Shown here one piece after another: positions 34,878-43,894 of a stretch of 64,000 bases of DNA. The position numbers and the translations under genes were made by a program. This stretch comes from Spirosoma linguale DSM 74 (GTDB lineage Bacteria > Bacteroidota > Bacteroidia > Cytophagales > Spirosomataceae): positions 1,474,001-1,538,000 of the forward strand of contig CP001769.1 in NCBI GenBank assembly GCA_000024525.1. The letters are read 5' to 3'. Every line of letters begins with the position of its first letter. Positions within the stretch are counted from its first letter, which is position 1. Below the pieces are notes generated by a model. It made no database searches, was not told where the DNA came from, and was given only the letters and a program-made list of their open reading frames with translations.

Positions 34878-36417
34878 AAAGTTCCAGCACCACCACCGAT
34901 ACCGGAGGCAGGGTTACGGTCAGTTTGTCGCTACTAAGTTTTGCCCCGTTAAAAGCGACCGGCTTTATTTTCGTTAAATTCTCAAACGTGTTGTGATCGC
35001 GTACGTTAGCCGAAGTGAGAATGCGGCCCGTTAGTCCGGATGATTTGATGCCGTTTAGATCGACCGAAATTTCCTGTGGCTTCGTTGGGTCGATGTTCAC
35101 GAGCGAAATGTGGACTTTCCCGGCTTTGTCGCGGGAGGCCGACACCGACACGGCCGGCAGTTTGTCTTTCCCAAACGTGAAATCGTCGGATTTTACGCTT
35201 ACCGGCAGCAGGGTAGCATCCTGGTGTACGTTGTACATTTCCAGCACGTGATACGTTGGCGTCAGCAGAATTTTGTCGCCTTTGGTCAGGATCACCGCCT
35301 GTAGCACGTTGATGGCCTGGGCCAAATTGGCCATGCGCACGCGCTCGGCGTGTTTGTGGAAAATGTTGAGGGTGGACCCGGCCAGTACGGCATCCCGCAT
35401 GGTGTTTTGCTGATACAGGAATCCCGGATTGGTACCCGGCTCCACATTGTACCAGCCGCCCCACTCATCGACAATGAGGGCCACCTTCTTCTCCGGATCG
35501 TACTTGTCCATCACGGCCGAATGTTTCTCGATCAGTTCGTCCATCAACAGGGCTTGCTGCATCGTTTTGAAGTACTCCTCGTCCGTAAACTGAGTCGCCG
35601 AGCTTTTCTTGCCTTCGCCCCACGAGAGCACCGAGTAATGGTGCATGGCCAGCCCTTCCATCATGGTAGACGGAATGTTTTTCATGAGCGTTTCGGTCCA
35701 GGTGTAGTCATTGTCACTGGCTCCCGATGCAATCCGGAAAATCTTGCCATCGCCCACCTTGTTGTTCATAAAGGTGCTGTACTGGCGATACAGGTTGGCG
35801 TAATAATCGGGCTTCATATTGCCGCCACAGCCCCAGGCTTCGTTGGCTACGCCCCAGTACTTCACGTTCCAGGGAGCCTGACGACCATTTTGCTGACGTA
35901 AGTTCGCCATCGGGCTGTTCTTCTCGAAATTGACGTACTGAACCCAGTCCGACAATTCCTGCACGGTGCCACTACCCACGTTTCCGGCCAGATACGGCTC
36001 GGTGCCCAGCAGTTCGCACATGTTGAGGAAGTCGTGCGTACCAAAGCTATTGTCTTCCGTAACACCTCCCCACCAGGTATTCACAATTTTTGGGCGTTTC
36101 GCTTTCGGGCCGATACCATCTTTCCAATGGTAGGTGTCGGCAAAGCAGCCCCCCGGCCAGCGCAGGTTCGGGATTTTCATCTTTTTCAGGGCGTTGACAA
36201 CGTCCAGCCGAACCCCGTTTTTGTTGGGGATTTTGGTGTTATTGTCGCCTACATAAAAGCCATCGTAGATGCTGCGGCCCAAATGTTCGGCGAAGTGGCC
36301 GTAAATATGTTTACTGATGACCGTTTTGCCGTCTCCGGCATTGATCGTCACTTTGTTCTGGGCCGACGCAAAAAGAGCCAGACAGGCAAAGGATAGGGTT
36401 AGGATTTGTTTTTTCAT
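34876..36417 (-). CDS. Alpha-L-arabinofuranosidase, GH51
   Basis: A 513-aa secreted enzyme with a signal peptide (MKKQILTLSFACLALFASAQ); the longer frame to 36522 runs into the araA end and is rejected. The GH51 catalytic residues are the acid/base Glu in VANEAWGCGG and the nucleophile Glu in LIVDEWGGWY. The family start KVTINAGDGKTVISKHIYGHFAEHLGRS is also present (KTVISKHIYGHFAEHLGRS). It releases terminal L-arabinofuranose from arabinan and arabinoxylan side chains and feeds araA, B and D. It lies between araA and araD, each separated by an inverted-repeat gap. Confidence 0.95.
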   Translation of the reverse strand: MKKQILTLSFACLALFASAQNKVTINAGDGKTVISKHIYGHFAEHLGRSIYDGFYVGDNNTKIPNKNGVRLDVVNALKKMKIPNLRWPGGCFADTYHWKDGIGPKAKRPKIVNTWWGGVTEDNSFGTHDFLNMCELLGTEPYLAGNVGSGTVQELSDWVQYVNFEKNSPMANLRQQNGRQAPWNVKYWGVANEAWGCGGNMKPDYYANLYRQYSTFMNNKVGDGKIFRIASGASDNDYTWTETLMKNIPSTMMEGLAMHHYSVLSWGEGKKSSATQFTDEEYFKTMQQALLMDELIEKHSAVMDKYDPEKKVALIVDEWGGWYNVEPGTNPGFLYQQNTMRDAVLAGSTLNIFHKHAERVRMANLAQAINVLQAVILTKGDKILLTPTYHVLEMYNVHQDATLLPVSVKSDDFTFGKDKLPAVSVSASRDKAGKVHISLVNIDPTKPQEISVDLNGIKSSGLTGRILTSANVRDHNTFENLTKIKPVAFNGAKLSSDKLTVTLPPVSVVVLEL

Positions 36418-36442
36418 AAGGATGGCAAAGGATGAAAGAACG

Positions 36443-36496
36443 AAAGAGGACAATAGCGAAAGGGAGTAGAATCGCCTTTTCGCTATTGCCCTCTTT
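36443..36496. repeat. Inverted repeat between araA and the GH51 gene
   Basis: Arms 36443-36461 and 36478-36496 are reverse complements with one mismatch (19 bases, core TTCGCTATTG). It begins 7 bases beyond the araA stop and ends 26 bases before the GH51 start, so it lies within the probable polycistronic transcript. Confidence 0.8.
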
Positions 36497-36502
36497 TGCG
36501 CT

Positions 36503-37993
36503 CTATTTATAATACACCTCACTCCAGCGCAGCTCGTTTTTCAACTGCCGCAGGTTCGTATTTCGGTCGATGACCACCAGCTCTACACCGAAAATATCGG
36601 CGAAATCCTCGATGTGATCCGTGGTCAGGTTTTGGCTGTACACGGTATGGTGCGCTCCTCCCGCCAGAATCCAGGCGGCACAACCCGTTTGCATGTCGGG
36701 CATAGGTTTCCAGATGGCCCGCGCAACGGGTAGCTTGGGCAAGGCTTCCGGTACGTCGATGGCTTCGACTTCATTGACCAGAATTCGGAAACGGTTGCCC
36801 ATGTCGATCAGCGACACGTTGATGGCCGGACCAGCGGGCGCATTGAACACCAGTCGGACGGGATCGGCTTTACCGCCAATACCGAGCGGGTGAATCTCGC
36901 AGGTTGGTTTGTCAGCGGCAATGGACGGGCAGATTTCGAGCATGTGGGAGCCCAATACCAGCGGATTCGATGGGTCGAAGTGGTAGGTATAATCTTCCAT
37001 GAACGAGTTGCCACCCGGCAGTCCCGACGCCATCACTTTCATGGTCCGTACCATGGCTGCCGTTTTCCAGTCGCCCTCGCCCCCAAACCCGTAGCCATCG
37101 GCCATCAGTCGCTGGGAGGCAATGCCGGGTAGCTGCGTCATACCGTGAAGGTCTTCAAACGTATCCGTGTAGGCCGTGAAGTTGCCGTCTTTCAGAAAGG
37201 CCCGCAAACCCAGTTCTATTTTGGCCGCATCCCGAAGCGAGCTGTGCTGAGCGCCACCGCGCAGCAGCGAGTCCATGAGCGTGTAGCTGTCTGCATATTC
37301 AGTTACCAACTGGTCAATCTCCGCGTCGGAAATCTGGTTGATAACGGCCACCAGATCGCCAATACCGTGCGTATTCACCGACATGCCGAAGGTGATCTCA
37401 GCTGCCACTTTATCGCCGTCGGTTACGGCTACCTGCCGCATGTTATCACCGAAACGCACAACTTTCATGGTTTTTAGCTCGTAAGCCGCTACCGAAACCC
37501 GGCTCCAGTCGGCAATTTTGGCCAGCACATCGTCCTGCTCCCAATAACCAACCACGATTTTGCGGTTCAGCCGCATCCTCGACATGATGAAGCCAAACTC
37601 CCGGTCGCCGTGGGCCGACTGGTTGAGGTTCATGAAATCCATGTCGATGGAACTCCACGGAATGTCGCGGTTAAACTGAGTGTGCAGGTGAAGCAGGGGC
37701 TTTTTCAGCACCGACAAGCCACGAATCCACATTTTAGCTGGGGAAAACGTGTGCATCCAGGTGATAATGCCGACACAGTTAGGGGCTACGTTGGCCTCCT
37801 GACAAATGGCATAGATTTCATCCGGCGTTTTGACTACTGGCTTGTAAACCACACGCACCGGAATGGTTGGCGACTGGTCGAACGACCGCGCAATAATCTG
37901 CGAATGGTCAGCTACCTGACGAAGGGTTTCCTCGCCATATAAATGCTGGCTTCCCGTGACGAACCAGACTTCAAATTGTTTCAGATCGAGCAT
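36503..37993 (-). CDS. araA: L-arabinose isomerase
   Basis: A 496-aa cytoplasmic isomerase, the usual family length, converting L-arabinose to L-ribulose. The N-terminus reads [60 protein letters not shown], and the metal-site residues in [19 protein letters not shown] and [18 protein letters not shown] are present. The start ATG is at 37993. The gene follows araB after a 180-base gap that holds a paired palindrome. No unusual features. Confidence 0.97.
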   Translation of the reverse strand: MLDLKQFEVWFVTGSQHLYGEETLRQVADHSQIIARSFDQSPTIPVRVVYKPVVKTPDEIYAICQEANVAPNCVGIITWMHTFSPAKMWIRGLSVLKKPLLHLHTQFNRDIPWSSIDMDFMNLNQSAHGDREFGFIMSRMRLNRKIVVGYWEQDDVLAKIADWSRVSVAAYELKTMKVVRFGDNMRQVAVTDGDKVAAEITFGMSVNTHGIGDLVAVINQISDAEIDQLVTEYADSYTLMDSLLRGGAQHSSLRDAAKIELGLRAFLKDGNFTAYTDTFEDLHGMTQLPGIASQRLMADGYGFGGEGDWKTAAMVRTMKVMASGLPGGNSFMEDYTYHFDPSNPLVLGSHMLEICPSIAADKPTCEIHPLGIGGKADPVRLVFNAPAGPAINVSLIDMGNRFRILVNEVEAIDVPEALPKLPVARAIWKPMPDMQTGCAAWILAGGAHHTVYSQNLTTDHIEDFADIFGVELVVIDRNTNLRQLKNELRWSEVYYK

Positions 37994-38055
37994 TAGTTTA
38001 CTTTTTTAGAACGGACCGTACCGCTGGAGCGGTGGTGTACCTGGTGTTGGTTCCT

Positions 38056-38132
38056 TATGTGGTGTCGGGTCCTCAGACCCGACACAGGTTGCTGACGCGA
38101 GTGTGTCGGGTCTGAGGACCCGACACCACATA
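38056..38132. repeat. Paired-palindrome element with self-complementary arms (30 bp, perfect)
   Basis: Arms 38056-38085 and 38103-38132 are exact reverse complements with a 17-base spacer. Each arm is also a hairpin: GTGTCGGGTC, a 4-base loop, then GACCCGACAC. The same GTGTCGGGT core is present in the element at 31652-31723, so the two are members of one repeat family. It lies between the araB stop and the araA start. Confidence 0.9.
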
Positions 38133-38174
38133 TCAATGGCACCACGTAAACCCCGATACCACGAAAAATGGTCC

Positions 38175-39809
38175 TTATTTATTTTCCACAAATTCACCCA
38201 GTTTCAGATACTTCTGATACAGCGTTTCGTAAATAGCGGCCTGCTCAGCACGGGGATGGTATTCGGCGTCGAAGCCCGAACCCATGGCTTTCTGGGCCGC
38301 TTCCATCGTTGGATGAACACCAGCCGCCACGGCTGCACACATGGCCGCACCCAGCGCACAGGCCTGGTCGGCGCTGGCTACCTGAATGGGCTTGTTCAGC
38401 ACATCGGCGAGGGTTTGCATCACGAAGGGCGATTTTTTGGCGACGCCACCAATGGCAATTACTTTTTTGATCGGGACGCCTTCCTCGATAAACCGCTCCA
38501 TGATACTCCGCGATCCGAACGCGGTTGCTTCCACCAGCGCTTTGAAAACTGCCGGGGCATCGGTGCCCAGATTTAAACCCGAAATGGCGGCCTTGAGCGT
38601 GTGGTTGGCATCGGGTGTTCGCCGTCCGTTGATCCAGTCCAGCGCCACAATATCGTTTTCCGTAACGGGCAGTTTTGCCGCCTGTGCCGACAGGTGCGGA
38701 ATCAACTGCTTCGACAGGGCGTCGGCCGCTTCGGTGCCCAGCAATTCACGGACGGGGCCGGTAATCAGGCGGGCGAACCAGGCGTAAACATCGCCAAAGG
38801 CCGATTGCCCGGCTTCCAGCCCAAGCATTCCCGGCGCTACGGACCCATCCACCTGTCCGCAAATGCCGCGAATCAGCCGGTGACCAATCTCTTCGTTCGG
38901 AGCCATCAGAATATCGCAGGTCGACGTACCGATGATTCGGACGAAGGCATACGGCTCAATTTCGGCCCCGATGGCTCCCATGTGCGCATCGAATGCGCCA
39001 ACGCCAACGACAACATTCGTTGACAGCCCTAATTTATCGGCCCATTCTGCCGACAGCTTACCCATGGGTAGATCGGAGGTGAACGTATCCGTGAACAGCC
39101 GCTCACGCATACCGCCCAGCAGCGGGTCGAGCTTTGTTAGAAATTCAGTGGAGGGTAAACCGTCGAACTCGCTATGCCAGAGGGCTTTGTGCCCCGCTGC
39201 ACAACGCGACCGGCGGAGGGTCAGCGGGTTGGTGTTGCCGGTAAGCACCGCCGACATCCAATCGCAGTGTTCAACCCAGGAAAAGGCGTGTTCACGCACG
39301 GCTTCATCGACGCGCAGGGTACGGAGCATCTTGGCCCAGAACCACTCGGAGGAGTAAATACCGCCTACATATTTCGTGTAGTCGGTATCCCAATGGTGAG
39401 CCAGGTTGTTGATTTCTTCGGCTTCCGCATTGGCCGTATGGTCTTTCCACAAGATAAACATCCCGTTGGGGTTTTCGGCAAAATCGGGCCGGAGGGCGAG
39501 GGGGAGACCCGTTTCGTCGACCGGGCCGGGTGTAGAGCCGGTGGTGTCGATGGAGATACCAACAACCCCTTTCCGAACGTCTTCCGAAACGTTGGCCAGT
39601 GCCCCGGTTATGGTTGCTTCCAGCCCTTCGAGGTAGTCGAGTGGGTGCTGCCGGAACTGAGAGGTGGCTGGATTACAGTAAAGACCCTGTTTCCAGCGGG
39701 CGTATTCGTGGACGTGGGTTCCGGCGGTTTCGCCGGTCTGGGCATTGACAACCAGCGCCCTGACCGAGTCAGTACCGAAGTCAACGCCAATCACATAGGA
39801 ATTAGTCAT
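38175..39809 (-). CDS. araB: Ribulokinase
   Basis: A 544-aa FGGY-type sugar kinase that phosphorylates L-ribulose to L-ribulose-5-phosphate. The N-terminal ATPase motif is VIGVDFGTDSVRALVV, followed by ISIDTTGSTPGPVDETGLPL, and the C-terminal half has GVGAFDAHMGAIGA, the FGGY-like region and IAIGGVAKKSPFVMQTLADV. It is the first gene after the regulator and probably leads the arabinose operon. The 201-base gap upstream (39810-40010) contains a candidate operator. Confidence 0.96.
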   Translation of the reverse strand: MTNSYVIGVDFGTDSVRALVVNAQTGETAGTHVHEYARWKQGLYCNPATSQFRQHPLDYLEGLEATITGALANVSEDVRKGVVGISIDTTGSTPGPVDETGLPLALRPDFAENPNGMFILWKDHTANAEAEEINNLAHHWDTDYTKYVGGIYSSEWFWAKMLRTLRVDEAVREHAFSWVEHCDWMSAVLTGNTNPLTLRRSRCAAGHKALWHSEFDGLPSTEFLTKLDPLLGGMRERLFTDTFTSDLPMGKLSAEWADKLGLSTNVVVGVGAFDAHMGAIGAEIEPYAFVRIIGTSTCDILMAPNEEIGHRLIRGICGQVDGSVAPGMLGLEAGQSAFGDVYAWFARLITGPVRELLGTEAADALSKQLIPHLSAQAAKLPVTENDIVALDWINGRRTPDANHTLKAAISGLNLGTDAPAVFKALVEATAFGSRSIMERFIEEGVPIKKVIAIGGVAKKSPFVMQTLADVLNKPIQVASADQACALGAAMCAAVAAGVHPTMEAAQKAMGSGFDAEYHPRAEQAAIYETLYQKYLKLGEFVENK

Positions 39810-39886
39810 GGTAGAAATTGATCGAACTGCCGAATGGACTAAAATTCGTGTGCAGATTCAGCATAGAAGGGCTATTTCTGGAATAG

Positions 39887-39901
39887 TGTGTATCTGACAC
39901 A
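39887..39901. promoter_or_regulatory. Candidate AraR operator upstream of araB
   Basis: TGTGTATCTGACACA is a perfect 5-bp inverted repeat with a 5-base spacer, in the gap between araB and araR and about 78-92 bases upstream of the araB start. It is the only clear dyad in the gap. The position fits an arabinose-responsive repressor site, but I did not find a second copy in front of araR. Confidence 0.4.
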
Positions 39902-40010
39902 ATACTACTACAATATTAGCTGATTCCATGAGAAAGCGTTCTTATTTTTCTAAAGGGTGAAGGGATTTCGTACGTCTGCGTATGCCAAAGCAGGGATTTC
40001 GGGCCGTCTA

Positions 40011-40712
40011 CTATGCCAGCGTCAACTCCGGGAAGAAACTCACGTAGTCGGTGAGGTATTGCTGGTACTTTTCCGCATTGAGCCGGTATAGCTGCCCTTT
40101 TTTGGTGACCGAAGCCGTGTCTTTTTCGCCGGTGCCAATGAGCAGATCGGTAGACAGGATCTTGCGACTGAAATTGCGCCGGTCGAGCTGTTTGGTATAA
40201 ATGGCTTCATACACTTTCTGAAGCTGGGGAATGGTAAATTTCTCCGGCATCAATTCAAAGCCAATGGCGTGAAGTGCTGCTTTGTACCGTAGTCGGTGAA
40301 GGGCCTGTTCAACCATCGTATTGTGGTCGAAAATCAGGTTTGGTTTCTCATTGAGACCAATCCAGGAGGCATTATGGGATCGAATGGCGTTCAAATCCTG
40401 ATCCTGAATATTGACCAGCGCATAATAAACGACCGAGATCGTTCGCTCTACGGGGTCGCGGTTGACGGCCCCAAAGGTCTGCAATTGCTCCAGGTAGGTA
40501 TTTGTGATGCCCGTCAGGTCGAACAAAATGCGTTGTGCTGCCGATTCAAGGTCTTCATCTTCCTTCAAAAAACCGCCCATCAATGACCATTTGCCCCGCT
40601 CCGGCTCGAAATTTCGCTTGATTAACAGTAGTTTAAGTTCTTCGCCATCAAACCCGAATATAATACAGTCTAAAGCAACAAGTATTCTGTTTGGATGCGT
40701 GTAATGGATCAT
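40011..40712 (-). CDS. araR: Nudix-type L-arabinose regulator AraR
   Basis: A 233-aa regulator with an N-terminal Nudix fold and a C-terminal winged helix (FTIPQLQKVYEAIYTKQLDR), as in the NrtR/AraR group of Bacteroidota. The Nudix box is degenerate: after G47 the expected REUxEE reads RILFDL (61-66), so the catalytic glutamates are missing and hydrolysis is unlikely. Family knowledge is that such AraR proteins bind L-arabinose in the Nudix pocket and repress the arabinose genes. Position directly upstream of araB, A, D supports this. Both genes point the same way, so autoregulation would need its own promoter upstream of 40712. Confidence 0.85.
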   Translation of the reverse strand: MIHYTHPNRILVALDCIIFGFDGEELKLLLIKRNFEPERGKWSLMGGFLKEDEDLESAAQRILFDLTGITNTYLEQLQTFGAVNRDPVERTISVVYYALVNIQDQDLNAIRSHNASWIGLNEKPNLIFDHNTMVEQALHRLRYKAALHAIGFELMPEKFTIPQLQKVYEAIYTKQLDRRNFSRKILSTDLLIGTGEKDTASVTKKGQLYRLNAEKYQQYLTDYVSFFPELTLA

Positions 40713-40886
40713 TAGACAATAGCAGGGATGTGATGGACTACTGGTATTTTCGTAAGAATAGCGGTTGAAGCCGCTAAATAGGAATAAATATGGTTTTCCG
40801 GAAACCTACTTATGACTTCTTCTGAATCCAGCAGTGGGCGAAGGCGGTCGGTAAGAAGGGTAAGGCTATGAATGAACGGGTCTAAT

Positions 40887-41873
40887 CTACATGTTGAAGA
40901 CTTTTTTGAGAAAGTTGAGCGTATACGTCATCGTGGGCTCAAACCAGGGGTGAAACAACCAGAATGGGTGAGGAGCATCGGCAAAAGTATGTACTTCCGA
41001 GTAAATGCCCCGAGCACCCAGCTGCTTTCGCAGGTCGTCGCGTCCGGCGTGCATGCGTTCGGCCGAGCTGTTGAGGAATAGAATCGGTACGGTTTGTTGC
41101 CGGGCATATGTGAGCGCCGACGCTTCGTGCCACAAATCCAGCGTTTGGGCTTTGGGACCACCAAACCAGTACGTAGCGGCCGAGATGGATTTACTGTCGT
41201 TCCCTTCTGCCGACTCCGGGTGGTCGAAAGCCAGCACGCCATCCACATCGACAATGGCCTGTACCGCACTCGAACGCCCATCGGCGCAACCGCTGCCTTC
41301 CAGCGCAGACACGCCATTGGTAGCACCCAGCAGGGCGGCCAGCTGCCCACCCGCCGAACACCCCAGTACCGCCAGTCGGGTGGTGTCAATGGCGTACTCC
41401 TTTGCATGGGCATGCAGCCACCGGATCGCTGCTTTCAGGTCATGAACGGCCGCCGGGTAAAGGGCTTCGGTCGAGAGCCGGTACTCGGCCGTGACGGCCA
41501 CGTAACCATTGGCCGCCAGGTATTGCGCCATCGGAATCTGCTGCGAACGATCGCCGGAACGCCAGCCGCCCCCATGAATAAGCAGCACCGCCGGACGCCG
41601 TTCAGCACGAGCTGTCTGGGCTGGATAATAGGCATCCAGGTATAACGAGCGGCCATTACGCTGGCAGTAAGCGATGTTTTCGGCCGCTTTGACACCTGAA
41701 GGCAGTAGCGGCTTCACAATCTGAATAGCCGGGTATTGCCCTTTTAATTTCTGATACGTGCTCCAAACTGCAAACGACGTATCCCGAACGCCCGTCAGGC
41801 CGTTGACCGGCTGAGCCGGGAGGGAGGCTACCGAAAAATAAGACAGGAGTAAGAAAAGGGCCTTTTTTACCAT
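40887..41873 (-). CDS. Secreted alpha/beta-hydrolase esterase (BD-FAE/CE10-like)
   Basis: A 328-aa exported esterase with a signal peptide (KKALFLLLSYFSVASLPAQ). It has the HGGGW oxyanion-hole motif (LLIHGGGWRSGDR), the Ser nucleophile in LGCSAGGQLA, a probable acid residue in HAGRDD and the catalytic His in APHPFW. This matches the carbohydrate esterases that remove acetyl or feruloyl groups. It lies 31 bases after a rhamnogalacturonan acetylesterase gene and is convergent-free, so the two are probably co-transcribed with the uronate genes upstream. Confidence 0.82.
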   Translation of the reverse strand: MVKKALFLLLSYFSVASLPAQPVNGLTGVRDTSFAVWSTYQKLKGQYPAIQIVKPLLPSGVKAAENIAYCQRNGRSLYLDAYYPAQTARAERRPAVLLIHGGGWRSGDRSQQIPMAQYLAANGYVAVTAEYRLSTEALYPAAVHDLKAAIRWLHAHAKEYAIDTTRLAVLGCSAGGQLAALLGATNGVSALEGSGCADGRSSAVQAIVDVDGVLAFDHPESAEGNDSKSISAATYWFGGPKAQTLDLWHEASALTYARQQTVPILFLNSSAERMHAGRDDLRKQLGARGIYSEVHTFADAPHPFWLFHPWFEPTMTYTLNFLKKVFNM

Positions 41874-41904
41874 GACTAAATCACAAGGGTATACTATACC
41901 GAAC

Positions 41905-42660
41905 CTATTTGGGCTGGGGTTTCACAATCCGATTGGCCAGATCGAGGTTCAGGGACTTAATGTTTGCCAGTACCAATTCCGCCATTTTTCGGGCGCCGAG
42001 TTCGTTAAAATGGGTGTTGTCTTCCTTGCCATCGGGGTAATTCGGGTGTTCTCCCGGTGCCAGCTGGAGAAACAGCAGTCGCGACGTTTCGGGGCCAAAC
42101 GCCTGTAGTAGGTCCATGCTCTGTTTGCTCATGTCGATAAGTGGCGTGTTGGCACTGCGGGCAACGGAGCGGGTGAGTTCGGCATAGACGGCGTGTGTAT
42201 CTTCAATTTTCCCGGCGGGGTCAAACTGCCGCCGGGCAACGGGTGTCAACAGCACCGGAATGGCTTTTTTGGCCCGGCTTTCGCTGATGAACCGATTCAG
42301 ATTTTTCTGAAATTCATCCTCCGTCGTATAACTCTTCTTGCTCTTTACTTCGTCGTTATGGCCGAATTGAATGAACACATAGTCGCCTTCTTTCAGGTTA
42401 TCCACCACCGACTGCCATCGGTTTTCCTCGATAAACGTTCGGGTACTGCGGCCATTCTGAGCGCGGTTATCGACGGTAACGCTTTCGTCGAAAAAATAGG
42501 CAAACGGCATTCCCCAGCCCGTTTCGGGGTACGCCTTCACCTGCTTGATCGACATGGTTGAGTCGCCAATCAGGTAAACAGTGATTTTAGCGGGCGGGGC
42601 CGTAAACGAGCAGAGAACGACAAGCAACAGCAACGTGCTGAATCTGAATGGGTAGGGCAT
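41905..42660 (-). CDS. Rhamnogalacturonan acetylesterase (CE12-type SGNH hydrolase)
   Basis: A 251-aa exported esterase. I start at the ATG at 42660, which gives a signal peptide (RFSTLLLLVVLCSFTAPPA); the longer frame back to 42741 crosses an inverted repeat and is unlikely. The SGNH blocks are VYLIGDST (Ser), QNGRSTRTF (Gly), FGHNDE (Asn) and DNTHFN (Asp and His). It removes acetyl groups from rhamnogalacturonan, which allows other pectinases to act. It is close to, but not the same as, the enzyme at 29034-29831. Confidence 0.88.
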   Translation of the reverse strand: MPYPFRFSTLLLLVVLCSFTAPPAKITVYLIGDSTMSIKQVKAYPETGWGMPFAYFFDESVTVDNRAQNGRSTRTFIEENRWQSVVDNLKEGDYVFIQFGHNDEVKSKKSYTTEDEFQKNLNRFISESRAKKAIPVLLTPVARRQFDPAGKIEDTHAVYAELTRSVARSANTPLIDMSKQSMDLLQAFGPETSRLLFLQLAPGEHPNYPDGKEDNTHFNELGARKMAELVLANIKSLNLDLANRIVKPQPK

Positions 42661-42688
42661 ACGTTTTCTAATATAAGCGAGTGTAAGG

Positions 42689-42742
42689 TTTGCCGTCTTG
42701 CAGCGTGGACGTCCGAGCAATGGCATTCTGCAAGACGGCAAA
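42689..42742. repeat. Inverted repeat between fructose-bisphosphatase and the acetylesterase
   Basis: Arms 42689-42703 and 42728-42742 are exact 15-base reverse complements (core TGCCGTCTTGCA) with a 24-base spacer that contains GGACGTCC. It lies 32 bases beyond the FBPase stop and 28 bases before the esterase start. Unlike the larger elements, its arms are not themselves palindromes. Confidence 0.65.
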
Positions 42743-42774
42743 GGCTTTATGTCAACAACGATTCAGACAGGAGA

Positions 42775-43776
42775 CTATCCCAGATGACCCATCAGGTTCT
42801 CGACCATAACAGGGGCACCAATGAACAGCGGAGTACGCTGGTGTAGACTCGTCGGTTTAATATCCAGAATGGCCTGATGCCCCGATGTGGCCAGACAACC
42901 GGCTTTTTCGGCCAGAAACGCGAGCGGAAAGGCTTCGTAGAGCAAACGCAGTTTACCCGTTGGCGACTTTTTGGTGGGTGGGTACAGGTAAATGCCCCCT
43001 TTGAGCAGGTTACGGTGAAAATCGGCTACCAGCGAGCCGATGTAGCGGGCGGTATATTCTTTCTGACGACAGATCGTTAGGTACTCCCGAACACCTGCTT
43101 CGTAGCTATCCAGGTTGCCATCGTTGCAGGAGTACGTTTGCCCATCGGCGGGGCTATGAATGTCGGGGTGCGACAGGATGAACTCGCCGAGTGAGGCATC
43201 GTAGGTAAACCCGTTGGCACTGTGCCCGGTCGTATACACCATGATGGTCGATGAGCCGTACAAAATGTAGCCCGCAGCCACCTGCCGACGGCCTCCCTGT
43301 AGAAAATCGGCCAGCGAGGGCTCCGTACCAATGGCTGTTACGCGTCGATAAATGGAAAAGATAGTGCCAATGGATACGTTGACGTCAATGTTCGACGAGC
43401 CATCCAGCGGGTCAATCGCGACCACATATTTGCCGTTGTTGTTGCCGGTGAAGATAATGTCTTCGTCCTCTTCCGAGATAATGGCGCAGGCTTCACCCCC
43501 GTTTTTGAGCGCCCGGCTAAAGCGGATATTGGCAATCATGTCCAGCTTCTGTTGACTCTCTCCCTGAACGTTCTGGACGCCCATACCCCCTGTCAGGTCA
43601 ATGAGACCGGCCCGGTTTACCTCCCGGTGAATGATTTTTCCGGCCAGTGCAATGTCGCGCAGTAACTGCGATAGTTCGCCGGTGGCATAGGGGAAAGCGG
43701 TTTGCCGGTGCATGATGTACCGGTCGAGGGTTACACCAACGGGTAATGCCAATGGGTGAGAAGCGGTGATTTCCAT
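42775..43776 (-). CDS. fbp: Fructose-1,6-bisphosphatase, class I
   Basis: A 333-aa cytoplasmic phosphatase that hydrolyses fructose-1,6-bisphosphate to fructose-6-phosphate in gluconeogenesis. The class I motifs are [18 protein letters not shown], the metal-binding ISEEDED, and [20 protein letters not shown]. It sits between the uronate transporter and the pectin esterases on the same strand. Galacturonate is broken down to pyruvate and glyceraldehyde-3-phosphate, so cells living on it must make hexose phosphate through this enzyme; that explains the location. A hairpin separates it from the transporter. Confidence 0.95.
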   Translation of the reverse strand: MEITASHPLALPVGVTLDRYIMHRQTAFPYATGELSQLLRDIALAGKIIHREVNRAGLIDLTGGMGVQNVQGESQQKLDMIANIRFSRALKNGGEACAIISEEDEDIIFTGNNNGKYVVAIDPLDGSSNIDVNVSIGTIFSIYRRVTAIGTEPSLADFLQGGRRQVAAGYILYGSSTIMVYTTGHSANGFTYDASLGEFILSHPDIHSPADGQTYSCNDGNLDSYEAGVREYLTICRQKEYTARYIGSLVADFHRNLLKGGIYLYPPTKKSPTGKLRLLYEAFPLAFLAEKAGCLATSGHQAILDIKPTSLHQRTPLFIGAPVMVENLMGHLG

Positions 43777-43855
43777 ACCGTATCTGGTTTGAGGTATAAT
43801 TGAGTAGTACGTTTCATGAGTTAGTTATCTAAAGGCTTATAAAAGAATAGGTTGT

Positions 43856-43892
43856 GAAAACCGATAAGATCTTTAAGACCTTATCGGTTTTC
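43856..43892 (-). terminator. Hairpin downstream of the uronate transporter
   Basis: An 18-base stem (43856-43873 with 43875-43892, one mismatch, core CCGATAAG) lies 2 bases beyond the transporter stop codon. On the minus strand the stem ends in TTTTC, so it may work as an intrinsic terminator or as an mRNA 3' end stabiliser. Confidence 0.6.
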
Positions 43893-43894
43893 GG

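Noticed and set aside
40759..40776. Small palindrome TAGCGG-TTGAAG-CCGCTA upstream of araR
   Set aside because: It has the look of a single REP arm, but it is only 6 bp of stem with no inverted partner, so it cannot be separated from chance.
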